Assembly (NCBI RefSeq): GCF_036173105.1
Contig: NZ_CP108053.1
Coordinates: 6,076,001 to 6,140,000 of the forward strand
DNA length: 64,000 nt
From: Streptomyces sp. NBC_00287
Lineage (GTDB): Bacteria; Actinomycetota; Actinomycetes; Streptomycetales; Streptomycetaceae
Direction of reading: 5' to 3'
Shown piece after piece: positions 33,363 to 41,464 of this stretch. Position 1 is the stretch's first letter. Every line of letters begins with the position of its first letter. The notes below the pieces were generated by a model. The model was not told the DNA's origin and ran no database searches. It saw only the letters and a program-made list of their open reading frames with translations. Both the position numbers and the translations under genes were made by a program.

Positions 33363-36300
33363 TTCGCGGTCACCTCCGTGAGGTCGGCGAGCAGCTCGGA
33401 GGCGATGACCGGGTCGAGCCCGGCGAAGCTGAGGTCGTTCTTCCGGTTGCGCCAGTAGTCGTCGGGGGTCGTGTTCAGCCATACGGCGTTGAAGGTCTGA
33501 TCACCCAGCATGTCCACGGCGCCGACGGCGATGCCGGGGTCGAGGTCGATGACCAGGTACCGGCCCTCGTCGATACGCCGGAAGAACCAGCGCTCCACGC
33601 CCGCGTCCTGCGGCTCGCCCCGTTCCCACCCGCGCTTGGTGAGCCCGAGCAGCTTCCCGACCGGCACGGTGGCGCCCTCGAACCGGGCCAGCCGGTGCTC
33701 CGCGGCCTCCTCCTCGGTGAGCGCGTGCACGGCACGGCCGAGCTGCGGGAAGGGCTGAAGGATCTCGTAGTCGGCGAACAGCTCCGACCAGGCGCCCAGT
33801 TCCCCGCCCAGGTTCAGCGGATGGGCGAGCCGGATGCTCGCCCCCTCGGGCAGCGTCAGCTCGTCGTCCTCGACGTCGGCGAACGTACGGTCCTCCGCGA
33901 CCCGGAACGCCGTCACCTCGCCGTCGGTCTCACTGAGCCAGACCAGCCGCCGGACCAGGTGCCACAGCAGCGGATGGGCGACGAACAGGTCCCGGAACTC
34001 CCCGGCCGTCCAGGAGCGTTGCGCCACCATCGCCGCCTCGAGCCGCCGTACCTGGTCGGTGGCGACGGTACGGGCGTCCTTCTTCAGCGCGGCGAACCGC
34101 TTGCGCTCGGCCGGGGCCAGCTCCGGGTCGTCCTTGGCGGCGGGGGTGGGCAGGGCCTTGCGGTGCTTGCCGTCGGCGTCCCGGACGTAGGGCCGCAACT
34201 GCTCGTCGAAGCCGACGGTGAACTGCCGGGGGCCGTAGTCGATGACGGTGCTGCCGTCCGCGTTCAGGCCGAAGTCGGGCACGAGCCGGTCGCCCAACTG
34301 CTCACCGGTCAGTCCGAGTCCCTCGGCGACCTCGGCGATCTTCTCCTGGGCGCGCGTCTTCAGCGCCTTGAACGGCACACGCTGGGCGATGCCGTGCAGA
34401 TGCAGCAGTGCCACATCGCTGCCGATCGTCGCGAGCACGTTCAGCCCTTCCACCGCGCGGTGATGGGCGGACTCGCCGGGCCAGGCGCGCACCACGGGAG
34501 TGAGCCGCCGTACGACCTCGTCGTCTCCCAGCCAGCCCAGAGCATGCAGCGCCCAGCTCTCCTTCGCGGGCATACCGGCCAGGCGCCACTGCTCGAACAG
34601 GCCCCAGGCGAAGGCGGCGAGGGAGTCGGCGGTGCAGTGCTCGGTCAGCACGTCGAGGCCTGGGTAGACATCGCCGGGCTTGGACAGCGCCAGGACCATG
34701 AGGGCGTTGCGCACCGCGTCGGCGGGAAGGGCGGCGCCGCCCTCCTTGAGCACGATCTGCGGCAGCAGCGCGGGCTCGGCCCAGGCGCCCACGGTCGGCA
34801 TCCGCGTCGGCAGCGCGCTCTCCAGCGGATCGGCGTCCAGCGCCTCGGAGACGATGCCCGCGGCCGCCTGACCGGACTCGGCGACGGCCGCCAGCACGGC
34901 CTCGCGGCCATGGGCCTCCACCAGCAGCCGCAGCGCCCGCTCGGCGCCCCGCCGGGCGTGACCGGCCTTGCCCACCGCGTGCGGGAGCAGACACGGGACG
35001 GTGGCGAGACCGTGCCGCTTCAGCCAGGCGCGGGCCAGGGCGTCGGCGGACTTCAGCCGGGCCAGCCAGTCGCTGACCAGACCGGCGACCTCGACGCTCA
35101 GATACGGCATGACCAGCATGCTCAGGGTGGCGGGATGTCGCGTCGCGGCGCGCAGCATCAGCGGCAGAGCGTCCACCCCGAACCGCGCGGCCACCGGCTT
35201 CAGCGCGGCCTCGCCGTCCCAGTAGTCCTCGGGGGCGCAGTGCGCCAGCAGCGGGCGGACCACGTCCTCGGGCGCGGTCACGAACAGCCGGGCCTGGCGG
35301 ACGTCCGACAACTGCCCGCCGTTCTGCAGGGTCTTGATCTCCTCTTTCCACTCGTACTTGCCCCGCCAGGTGGAGTACCAGGAGCTGACCCCGGCCCAGG
35401 CCTTCTGCTCATCGGGCCGCCAGACGACCTTCGGCTCCGGGGCGACCGGCGCCTTCGCCGCCACGCGCGCCTTCGCGGCCTTGCGCTGCTTCGCCCACGG
35501 TGGGCTGACCAGCAGCGCGGGCAAGGCCTCCGCCGAAGCCTCGGCCACCCGGTCCCGGAAGGCGAGCCGCGGCTCGATGAACTCGGCCACACGCGCGGGG
35601 AGTTCGGGCAGCACCGCAGCCGTCAGCTCGGCGTGCGTCTGGATGTGCGCGACCAGCAACTGCTCCACAGTCGACGCGTACTTGGCCGTGCCGGTCGCCG
35701 CCGCACCCAACAGACGCAGCGCGCGCACGGGCCGGCGCCGCATCGCCTCCATCAGATACGGCCGTACGTTCTTGTCCTCGACGCGGGCCAGCAGCACCCC
35801 GAACGCCTCGTCCGTCGGCAGCTCCACCAAGGTGGCCGAGAAGGCACGCACCCGGTCGGAGCCGTACGCCGTTTCGATGCCCCGCTCCAGCACGGGCGCG
35901 ATGTGCGGGCCGATGCCCTCGGCGAGCGAGGCGACCATCGGCATCGTCCAGTCGTTCCAGCCGAGGTGGAGGGAGGTGCCGACGGTGGCGAGCTGCTCGG
36001 GGGAGTTCAGCGAGCACAGCAGCAAGCTCCGCAGGCCCGTGTCGATCTTGTCCGCGTCCGTGCAGGCATCGGCGACCCAGTCGTGCTCGCTGGGCACGAC
36101 GTACGCCACGACGACCCGACGGCGCACGCTGTCCCGGCACTCGGCGAGGACGGCGACGGTCTCCTGGAAGATGTCCTCGTCGGCGACGGCCAGCAGGGCG
36201 CGCAGCCGGCTGGCGAACGGACCACCCCAGTGGCCGCTCCCGGTGGTCGTGCCGGCGCGGAAGCCGATCCGGGGATCCTGGCGATGCCCGCCGTGCTGCA

Positions 36301-36904
36301 TCCAGTGGGTCTCGATGTCGAAGTACTCCACCACCGCCCGCGCGGCGAAGGCCAGGCCGTGCGCGCGGACCCAGGCGTCCACGAACACGCCGTCGGGGAG
36401 CTGGTAGTGCATGGTCAGCGATGCCAGGGCGGCAGCGCCGAGGGGGCTCTGACTGCCCTTCAGATGCGCGCGGACGGCATCCACGATCCGCGGGTCGCTC
36501 TCCGGCGCGGCGAGCATCTGCTCGATCCAGCCGGCCTCCTCCTTCAGCCGGCCGTCCAACAACTCCTGGGCATCGGCACGGAGTTCGGGGACGGTCCGAG
36601 GGATGCCGCCGCGCCTCGGGTGGACCAGGCGACGCCAAGCGGCGGGCATGACGAAGGTGTCCTCGTCGGGAAGCACCGCCGGCTCGGGGTCGGCAGCGAC
36701 CTCCACCTCCCGATACCCCTTCCCCTCCTTCTCCGCGATGCCCTTCGCCAGATACGCCTCGGCCGCCTCCGCCGAGCCCAACTCCTTCGGCTGCGTACGC
36801 CCCTGCGCCCCGACCCTCCCGTAGCGCACGGTGACCGTCGCCCCCTCGGCCTCCGCCTCCCAGAACTTCGCCGAGCCGTCACCGACCAACTCCCAGCGCC
36901 GCAC
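33359..36904 (-). CDS. WGR-DUF4132 protein
   Basis: An 1181-residue protein, first gene of the five-gene operon. Residues 1-75 are a WGR domain (MRRWELVGDGSAKFWEAE, VTVRYGRVGAQGRTQ), a module found in PARP-type DNA-break sensors. The middle is helical-repeat-like (many short Leu/Ala helices, HEAT-like), and the C-terminus is a DUF4132 domain (ARTVATDQVRRLEAAM through AVHAL). GTG at 36904 is preceded by GGAGGGGAGGGG. The same architecture and size is seen in E. coli YehI (formerly MolR). A damage-type promoter lies 55 bases upstream. Function unknown. Confidence 0.9.
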   Translation of the reverse strand: MRRWELVGDGSAKFWEAEAEGATVTVRYGRVGAQGRTQPKELGSAEAAEAYLAKGIAEKEGKGYREVEVAADPEPAVLPDEDTFVMPAAWRRLVHPRRGGIPRTVPELRADAQELLDGRLKEEAGWIEQMLAAPESDPRIVDAVRAHLKGSQSPLGAAALASLTMHYQLPDGVFVDAWVRAHGLAFAARAVVEYFDIETHWMQHGGHRQDPRIGFRAGTTTGSGHWGGPFASRLRALLAVADEDIFQETVAVLAECRDSVRRRVVVAYVVPSEHDWVADACTDADKIDTGLRSLLLCSLNSPEQLATVGTSLHLGWNDWTMPMVASLAEGIGPHIAPVLERGIETAYGSDRVRAFSATLVELPTDEAFGVLLARVEDKNVRPYLMEAMRRRPVRALRLLGAAATGTAKYASTVEQLLVAHIQTHAELTAAVLPELPARVAEFIEPRLAFRDRVAEASAEALPALLVSPPWAKQRKAAKARVAAKAPVAPEPKVVWRPDEQKAWAGVSSWYSTWRGKYEWKEEIKTLQNGGQLSDVRQARLFVTAPEDVVRPLLAHCAPEDYWDGEAALKPVAARFGVDALPLMLRAATRHPATLSMLVMPYLSVEVAGLVSDWLARLKSADALARAWLKRHGLATVPCLLPHAVGKAGHARRGAERALRLLVEAHGREAVLAAVAESGQAAAGIVSEALDADPLESALPTRMPTVGAWAEPALLPQIVLKEGGAALPADAVRNALMVLALSKPGDVYPGLDVLTEHCTADSLAAFAWGLFEQWRLAGMPAKESWALHALGWLGDDEVVRRLTPVVRAWPGESAHHRAVEGLNVLATIGSDVALLHLHGIAQRVPFKALKTRAQEKIAEVAEGLGLTGEQLGDRLVPDFGLNADGSTVIDYGPRQFTVGFDEQLRPYVRDADGKHRKALPTPAAKDDPELAPAERKRFAALKKDARTVATDQVRRLEAAMVAQRSWTAGEFRDLFVAHPLLWHLVRRLVWLSETDGEVTAFRVAEDRTFADVEDDELTLPEGASIRLAHPLNLGGELGAWSELFADYEILQPFPQLGRAVHALTEEEAAEHRLARFEGATVPVGKLLGLTKRGWERGEPQDAGVERWFFRRIDEGRYLVIDLDPGIAVGAVDMLGDQTFNAVWLNTTPDDYWRNRKNDLSFAGLDPVIASELLADLTEVTAK

Positions 36905-36958
36905 AGCCCCTCCCCTCCGCCCGGCCCCCCGGCCGACCGCTCGATCCAAGTGGCTGTC

Positions 36959-36981
36959 ACCGTAGCCGCCCCCACTGACAG
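36959..36981 (-). promoter_or_regulatory. RecA-NDp/PafBC-like promoter of the WGR-MoxR operon
   Basis: Minus strand CTGTCAGTG, exactly eight bases, TACGGT: eight of nine bases of TTGTCRGTG plus a full TAnnnT -10. Predicted start near 36952, giving a leader of about 48 bases with a strong Shine-Dalgarno before the GTG at 36904. Confidence 0.75.
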
Positions 36982-37007
36982 TGACCGTCCGGGAGGCCGC
37001 GGCGGCG

Positions 37008-37030
37008 TTGTCAGTGGCGGCTGCCATGAT
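37008..37030 (+). promoter_or_regulatory. RecA-NDp/PafBC-like element of the divergent DUF4132 gene
   Basis: TTGTCAGTG (a full nine-base match), eight bases, then CATGAT as a slightly imperfect -10, 30 bases before the ATG at 37061. It is arranged back to back with the element at 36959-36981, 26 bases apart. Confidence 0.65.
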
Positions 37031-37060
37031 CCAGGCAGGCTTACGAGAGGGGGACGCCCG

Positions 37061-39376
37061 ATGAACCTCGCCGACCGGCTGATGAACGCGCTGACCGACC
37101 CGGACTCGACATACGACGACACGTCGGCCGACATGTCGCGGATCTCCGACGAGGAACTCGGCGCCCTGGTCGTCGCGGCCAACGACGTGGCCACCTGGAT
37201 CCGGCCGGCCGCCCTGGCCCGCGCCGCGGTCGAGCGGGCGGCCGAGGAACGGCAGCCGCGCTACACGCCCGAGGCCTGCCGCCGGATGTTCGAGGTGCTC
37301 GTGGGACGGACCGAGAGGGAGGACTTCGCGGATCTCACGCTGGGTCTCGCCGCGGTGCAGCACTGCACGGGTCCGCTGCCCGACGTGTCCGAACCGGTCC
37401 GAGCCCTGCTCGAGTTGAGACTGGCGGAGAACAAGGTGCGCCAGCCCTACGCACTGCTCGCGGTCGCGGGGCTCGCGGGCGAGGAGACCCTGCGCAGGGC
37501 CGTGGAGGGCCTCTCGCGGGACGCGGGACCCATCGTGGCGGACGAGACGGCCGTCGTCGCCGGACTCAGCCGGGACGAACAACTTCTCCTCGCCGGGATC
37601 GACCGCGACCACCCCTTCGGCACGCCACCGCCCGCGGACGCATGGCGCGGATCGGCCGTCACCTCCGCCTACGTCGCCTTCGCCCGCCGCGCCCTTGAGG
37701 CAGCGGCCGACCGCACCGACGCGATCCACGCGGGCGTGATTCCCTACCGCTCGGACAAGGCGTTCACCGACCGCGAGGTCCTCGCCGTCGGTCAGGCCGC
37801 GCGCGTGGCGCTGCTGCGCGACGAGCCCTGGCTCCCGGAGCTGTTCGACCGTCTGCTGCCAGGCGTGGCCATCGCCCCTACGGCCGCCAGGACGCTCCCC
37901 TCGCAGGCCATGCTGTACGAAGTGGTGCGCGCCGCCCAGGACTTCCCCACGCCCGAGCTGGTCACCGCGATCCGCACGGTGCGTCGGAACGTCCGGCACG
38001 CGGGCGTGCCCAAGCAACTGGACAAGATGATCAAGAAGGTCGAGGCGGCCCTGGCCGAGCGCACCGACGTGGCCCTACGGCTGCCGCGGCTGGACTTCGA
38101 CGACGAAGGCGTCCTGCGCCGCGCGGCCGGCGACTACACGGCCGTCCTCACGGTCACCGAAAGCGCCACGCTGACCTGGGAGAAGGACGGCCGCCCGCTG
38201 CGCAGCACCCCGGCGCCCGTCCGCCGTGACCACCCCGCGCTGGTCAGGGAGGTGCGCGAGCTGGGCAAGCGGGTCGACGCCCAACTCGTCACCCTCGCCC
38301 GCGCGTTGGAGGGCGGCTTCACCGTGGACACCGTCCACCCCTACGGCTGGTGGCGCACGGAACTGGCCGGACATCCGCTCGCCCGGACCGTCGTACGCAG
38401 GCTGATCTGGGAGATCGAGGTCGCGCCCGGCGACTGGCGGGCCGTACTGCCGGAGGCGGCGGACGAACTGCCCGACGCACCCGCCGACGCCCGCGTACGG
38501 CTCTGGCATCCCCTGCGCGCCGACGCCGACGCCGTGCGGACCTGGCGGGATCTGCTCACCGAAGCGCGCATCCGGCAGCCGTTCAAGCAGGCGTTCCGGG
38601 AGATCTACCGGCTCACCCCGGCCGAGCAGGAGACCCGCGGCTACTCCAACCGCTTCGCCGGGCATCTCGTCCACTACCGCAGGATGTTCGCGCTGTTCCG
38701 GGCCCGGGGCTGGTCGAGCGGCCGGCTCGGGCCCTGGGACATCGGGGACGAGACCGATGCCGAGCGCGTGCTGGCGGCGGGGGAGTGGCGGATCCGGTTC
38801 TTCCACTCCTGGGCCGACTGGGCGGGCGAGGACGAGCTGGCGGCGACCGACCAGGTCCGCTTCGACCGCCGGGCCGAGAGCGGCTGGCGCGAGGTGCCAC
38901 TGGCCGAGGTGCCCGAGCTGGTGTTCAGCGAGGCGATGCGGGACGTGGACCTGTTCGTCGGCGTTACCTCGATCGCCGCGGACCCCGACTGGACCGACCG
39001 GGGCCCCGAACGCGCCTACTGGGAGCGGGCGTCCTTCGCCGAACTCACGGAGAGCGCCGACGCGCGCCGCGACGCCCTGGAGCGGATCGTGCCGCGCCTG
39101 AAGATCGCCGACCGGTGCTCGCTCGACGGCCGCTTCCTGGTGGTCCGCGGCGAGCTGCGCACGTACCGGATCCACATCGGCTCGGCCAACATCCTGATGG
39201 AACCGGACGGCGCCTACCTGTGCATCGTCCCCGCCCGTCAGAAGAGCGACGGCAAGGTGTTCCTGCCGTTCGAGGACGAGCGGCTCTCCCTGATCCTCAG
39301 CAAGGCGTTCCTGCTGGCCGCGGACACGGAGATCACGGACGAGACGATCCGCAGACAGATAGGCAGGCGGAGCTGA
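37061..39376 (+). CDS. Second DUF4132-domain protein
   Basis: A 771-residue protein whose C-terminal 350 residues are a DUF4132 domain (VVRRLIWEIE, RVRLWHPLRADADAVRTWRDLL, IRQPFKQAFREIYRLTPAEQETRGYSNRFAGHLV). It is paralogous to the C-terminus of the WGR protein (shared VVRRLIW/LVRRLVW, RLWHPL/RLAHPL and QPF blocks) but has no WGR domain. The N-terminus is helical with no known domain. AGAGGGGGAC precedes the ATG. It is divergent from the WGR operon, with matching damage-type promoter elements, so the two are probably co-induced. Confidence 0.87.
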   Translation: MNLADRLMNALTDPDSTYDDTSADMSRISDEELGALVVAANDVATWIRPAALARAAVERAAEERQPRYTPEACRRMFEVLVGRTEREDFADLTLGLAAVQHCTGPLPDVSEPVRALLELRLAENKVRQPYALLAVAGLAGEETLRRAVEGLSRDAGPIVADETAVVAGLSRDEQLLLAGIDRDHPFGTPPPADAWRGSAVTSAYVAFARRALEAAADRTDAIHAGVIPYRSDKAFTDREVLAVGQAARVALLRDEPWLPELFDRLLPGVAIAPTAARTLPSQAMLYEVVRAAQDFPTPELVTAIRTVRRNVRHAGVPKQLDKMIKKVEAALAERTDVALRLPRLDFDDEGVLRRAAGDYTAVLTVTESATLTWEKDGRPLRSTPAPVRRDHPALVREVRELGKRVDAQLVTLARALEGGFTVDTVHPYGWWRTELAGHPLARTVVRRLIWEIEVAPGDWRAVLPEAADELPDAPADARVRLWHPLRADADAVRTWRDLLTEARIRQPFKQAFREIYRLTPAEQETRGYSNRFAGHLVHYRRMFALFRARGWSSGRLGPWDIGDETDAERVLAAGEWRIRFFHSWADWAGEDELAATDQVRFDRRAESGWREVPLAEVPELVFSEAMRDVDLFVGVTSIAADPDWTDRGPERAYWERASFAELTESADARRDALERIVPRLKIADRCSLDGRFLVVRGELRTYRIHIGSANILMEPDGAYLCIVPARQKSDGKVFLPFEDERLSLILSKAFLLAADTEITDETIRRQIGRRS

Positions 39377-39382
39377 GGACAG

Positions 39383-40303
39383 TCAGCCGTCACGCACATC
39401 ACCCACCACCCGCGCACAGGCCTCCGCATACCCCCGCACCACCGCCCGCTGCTCATCCTCCCGCCGCCACGCCAGCGCGTACCGGCTCGGCGAGAGGCCT
39501 CGCACCGGACGGGTCGTCACACCCCCCAGCGTGATCAGCGGAGCGTTCCCCGTGGCGACGAGGCAGACACCGAGCCCGGCCACCAGCGCCTCGTACGTCT
39601 CCTCCGTCCCCGCGATCTCCGCACCGATCCGGGGCGGACGCCCGCCACGTTCGTCCAGAGCGAGCCAGTGGTCCCGCAGCGGCCCCGCGCTCGGGGGCAG
39701 CGCGAGGAACGGCTCCTCGAAGAGGTCGGCGAGGTCGACCTCGTCGCGCTCGGCGAGCCGGTGGTGCTCCGGGAGAGCGACCAGCCGGGGCTCCGAGGCG
39801 ACCACGACCCAGCCGTAGCGGGCCGCGTCGGGCAGGGGCAGCCAGACGAAGGCCACGTCCGCGTCGCCGTCCGCCAGGCCCGCCGTGGGGTCCTCCCAGC
39901 TGACCTGGCGAAGGCGCAGCACAGCGGACGGATGCTCCGCCGTGAACCGGGAGCGGATCGCGGGCAGCAGTCCGCCGCGCCCAGGACTGGTGCTCATCCC
40001 TACCACCAGCGCCCCGCGCGCCGCGGCCCGCGCCGACTCCAGCGCCGCCGACCCGTCCGCCCAGGCGTCCAGCACCCGCCGGGCATGCGGCAGCAGGGCC
40101 GTACCGGCGTCGGTGAGCGTCACGCCCTGCGGTCCCCGGTGGAAGAGGGCCGCGCCCAGCTGCCGCTCCAGCGCCCGCACCTGCTTGCTGAGGGCGGGCT
40201 GGGAGACGTACAACCGCTCGGCCGCGCGGGTGAAGTGCAGTTCTTCCGCCACCGTCACGAAGTAGCGCAGGTCACGCACATGAACGTCCGTCGTCATAGC
40301 CAT
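39383..40303 (-). CDS. LysR-family transcription regulator
   Basis: A 306-residue LysR regulator with the N-terminal winged helix (LRYFVTVAEELHFTRAAERLYVSQPALSKQVRALERQLGAALFHR, shown by its usual landmarks) and a periplasmic-binding-like effector domain (about 95-300). It is divergent from the short-chain dehydrogenase gene and so probably controls it. The stop is six bases from the convergent DUF4132 stop. ATG at 40303 or 40297; no good Shine-Dalgarno. Confidence 0.92.
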   Translation of the reverse strand: MAMTTDVHVRDLRYFVTVAEELHFTRAAERLYVSQPALSKQVRALERQLGAALFHRGPQGVTLTDAGTALLPHARRVLDAWADGSAALESARAAARGALVVGMSTSPGRGGLLPAIRSRFTAEHPSAVLRLRQVSWEDPTAGLADGDADVAFVWLPLPDAARYGWVVVASEPRLVALPEHHRLAERDEVDLADLFEEPFLALPPSAGPLRDHWLALDERGGRPPRIGAEIAGTEETYEALVAGLGVCLVATGNAPLITLGGVTTRPVRGLSPSRYALAWRREDEQRAVVRGYAEACARVVGDVRDG

Positions 40304-40397
40304 CGGTTATCAGAGTGGGTCTTGGACAGGCAACCGACCACCGGAGCAGGCTGATTCACACAAGCGGAAGCGACTACCGGGACCACGGGGAGCTGTG

Positions 40398-41228
40398 ATG
40401 AACAAGGTGTGGCTGATCACGGGTGCGAGCAGCGGATTCGGGCGGGCGATCGCCGAGGCGGCGCTGGCGGAGGGCGATGTGGTGGTCGGCGCGGTACGGC
40501 GTCCGGAGGCGCTGGACGATCTCGTGGCCGCGCATCCGGACCAGGTGGAGGCGCTGCGGCTGGACGTCGGTGACACGAAAGCCGCCGAGGCCGCGGTCCG
40601 GGACGTCCTCGCGCGGCACGGGCGGATCGACGTCCTGGTCAACAACGCGGGGCGTACCCATGTGGGTGCCTTCGAGGAGACCACCGAGCAGGAGCTGCGC
40701 GAGCTGTTCGACGTGCATGTCTTCGGCCCCGCCGCGCTCACCCGTGCCGTACTGCCGCACATGCGCGAGCGGAAGTCCGGGGCGATCGTGCAGATGAGCA
40801 GCATGGGCGGGCAGCTGTCCTTCGCGGGCTTCTCCCTGTACAGCGGGACCAAGTTCGCGCTGGAGGGCATGTCCGAGGGGCTCGCGGACGAGGTCGCCGA
40901 GTTCGGGATCAAGGTGCTGATCGTGGAGCCGGGTGCCTTCCGCACCTCGCTGTTCGCGGCCGACCGGGCCGGGGCCAGCCCGGACAGCGGGCGGTACCCG
41001 AAGGTGAGCGGGACGCGTGGCATGGTCGCCGGCGGCGACGGCTCGCAGCCCGGGGACCCGGCGAAGGCGGCGGCCGCCATCCTGGCCGCGCTCCAGGCCG
41101 AGCAGACCCCGCTCAGGCTGCCGCTCGGGGACGACGCGGTGACCGCCGTACTCGGTCATCTGGACCAGGTGCGGGAGGACGTGGTCACCTGGGAGAAGAC
41201 CACCCGGGCGACCGCCTTCGACGACTGA
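40398..41228 (+). CDS. Short-chain dehydrogenase/reductase
   Basis: A 276-residue classical SDR: cofactor loop TGASSGFG at 8-15, NNAG near 88, catalytic Ser in QMSSMGG and YSGTK active site (YxxxK variant), with a PGAFRT substrate-loop start. Most similar in pattern to bacterial SDRs of unknown substrate. ATG at 40398 has GGGGAG five bases upstream; a GTG three bases earlier is less well placed. Divergent from its likely LysR regulator. Confidence 0.92.
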   Translation: MNKVWLITGASSGFGRAIAEAALAEGDVVVGAVRRPEALDDLVAAHPDQVEALRLDVGDTKAAEAAVRDVLARHGRIDVLVNNAGRTHVGAFEETTEQELRELFDVHVFGPAALTRAVLPHMRERKSGAIVQMSSMGGQLSFAGFSLYSGTKFALEGMSEGLADEVAEFGIKVLIVEPGAFRTSLFAADRAGASPDSGRYPKVSGTRGMVAGGDGSQPGDPAKAAAAILAALQAEQTPLRLPLGDDAVTAVLGHLDQVREDVVTWEKTTRATAFDD

Positions 41229-41242
41229 CCGGCGGACCGCAA

Positions 41243-41310
41243 GGCCCTGCACGCAAGTGACGGCGTGTCATGTCGGACGCATGGCACGTGTGTTACGTCC
41301 GTGCAGGGCC
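41243..41310. repeat. Long-range inverted repeat upstream of the subtilase gene
   Basis: GGCCCTGCACG (41243-41253) is inverted as CGTGCAGGGCC (41300-41310), with a 46-base loop, in the 236-base gap between the SDR and subtilase genes. It could end SDR transcription or form a leader structure. A TTGACA hexamer follows further down at about 41378. Confidence 0.5.
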
Positions 41311-41464
41311 CTTGTGCAATTCCTGTGGAAGCCTCAATCTTTCGGCTGGTGCACAGAGTTCGCACAGCAAAGCAGCGTTGACATGATCACGCCCATTCTG
41401 GGCGGGCTCGGCATGCTCGCACCACCCCCCACCAGCGCACCACCGATTGAGGAGGATCCCTCAG

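Noticed and set aside
33695..39376. A very long open frame on the plus strand (about 1900 codons) antisense to the WGR gene and running into the second DUF4132 gene
   Set aside because: Only its last 771 codons (from 37061) make a sensible protein. The upstream part mirrors the high-GC codon pattern of the minus-strand gene and has no domain or start signal.
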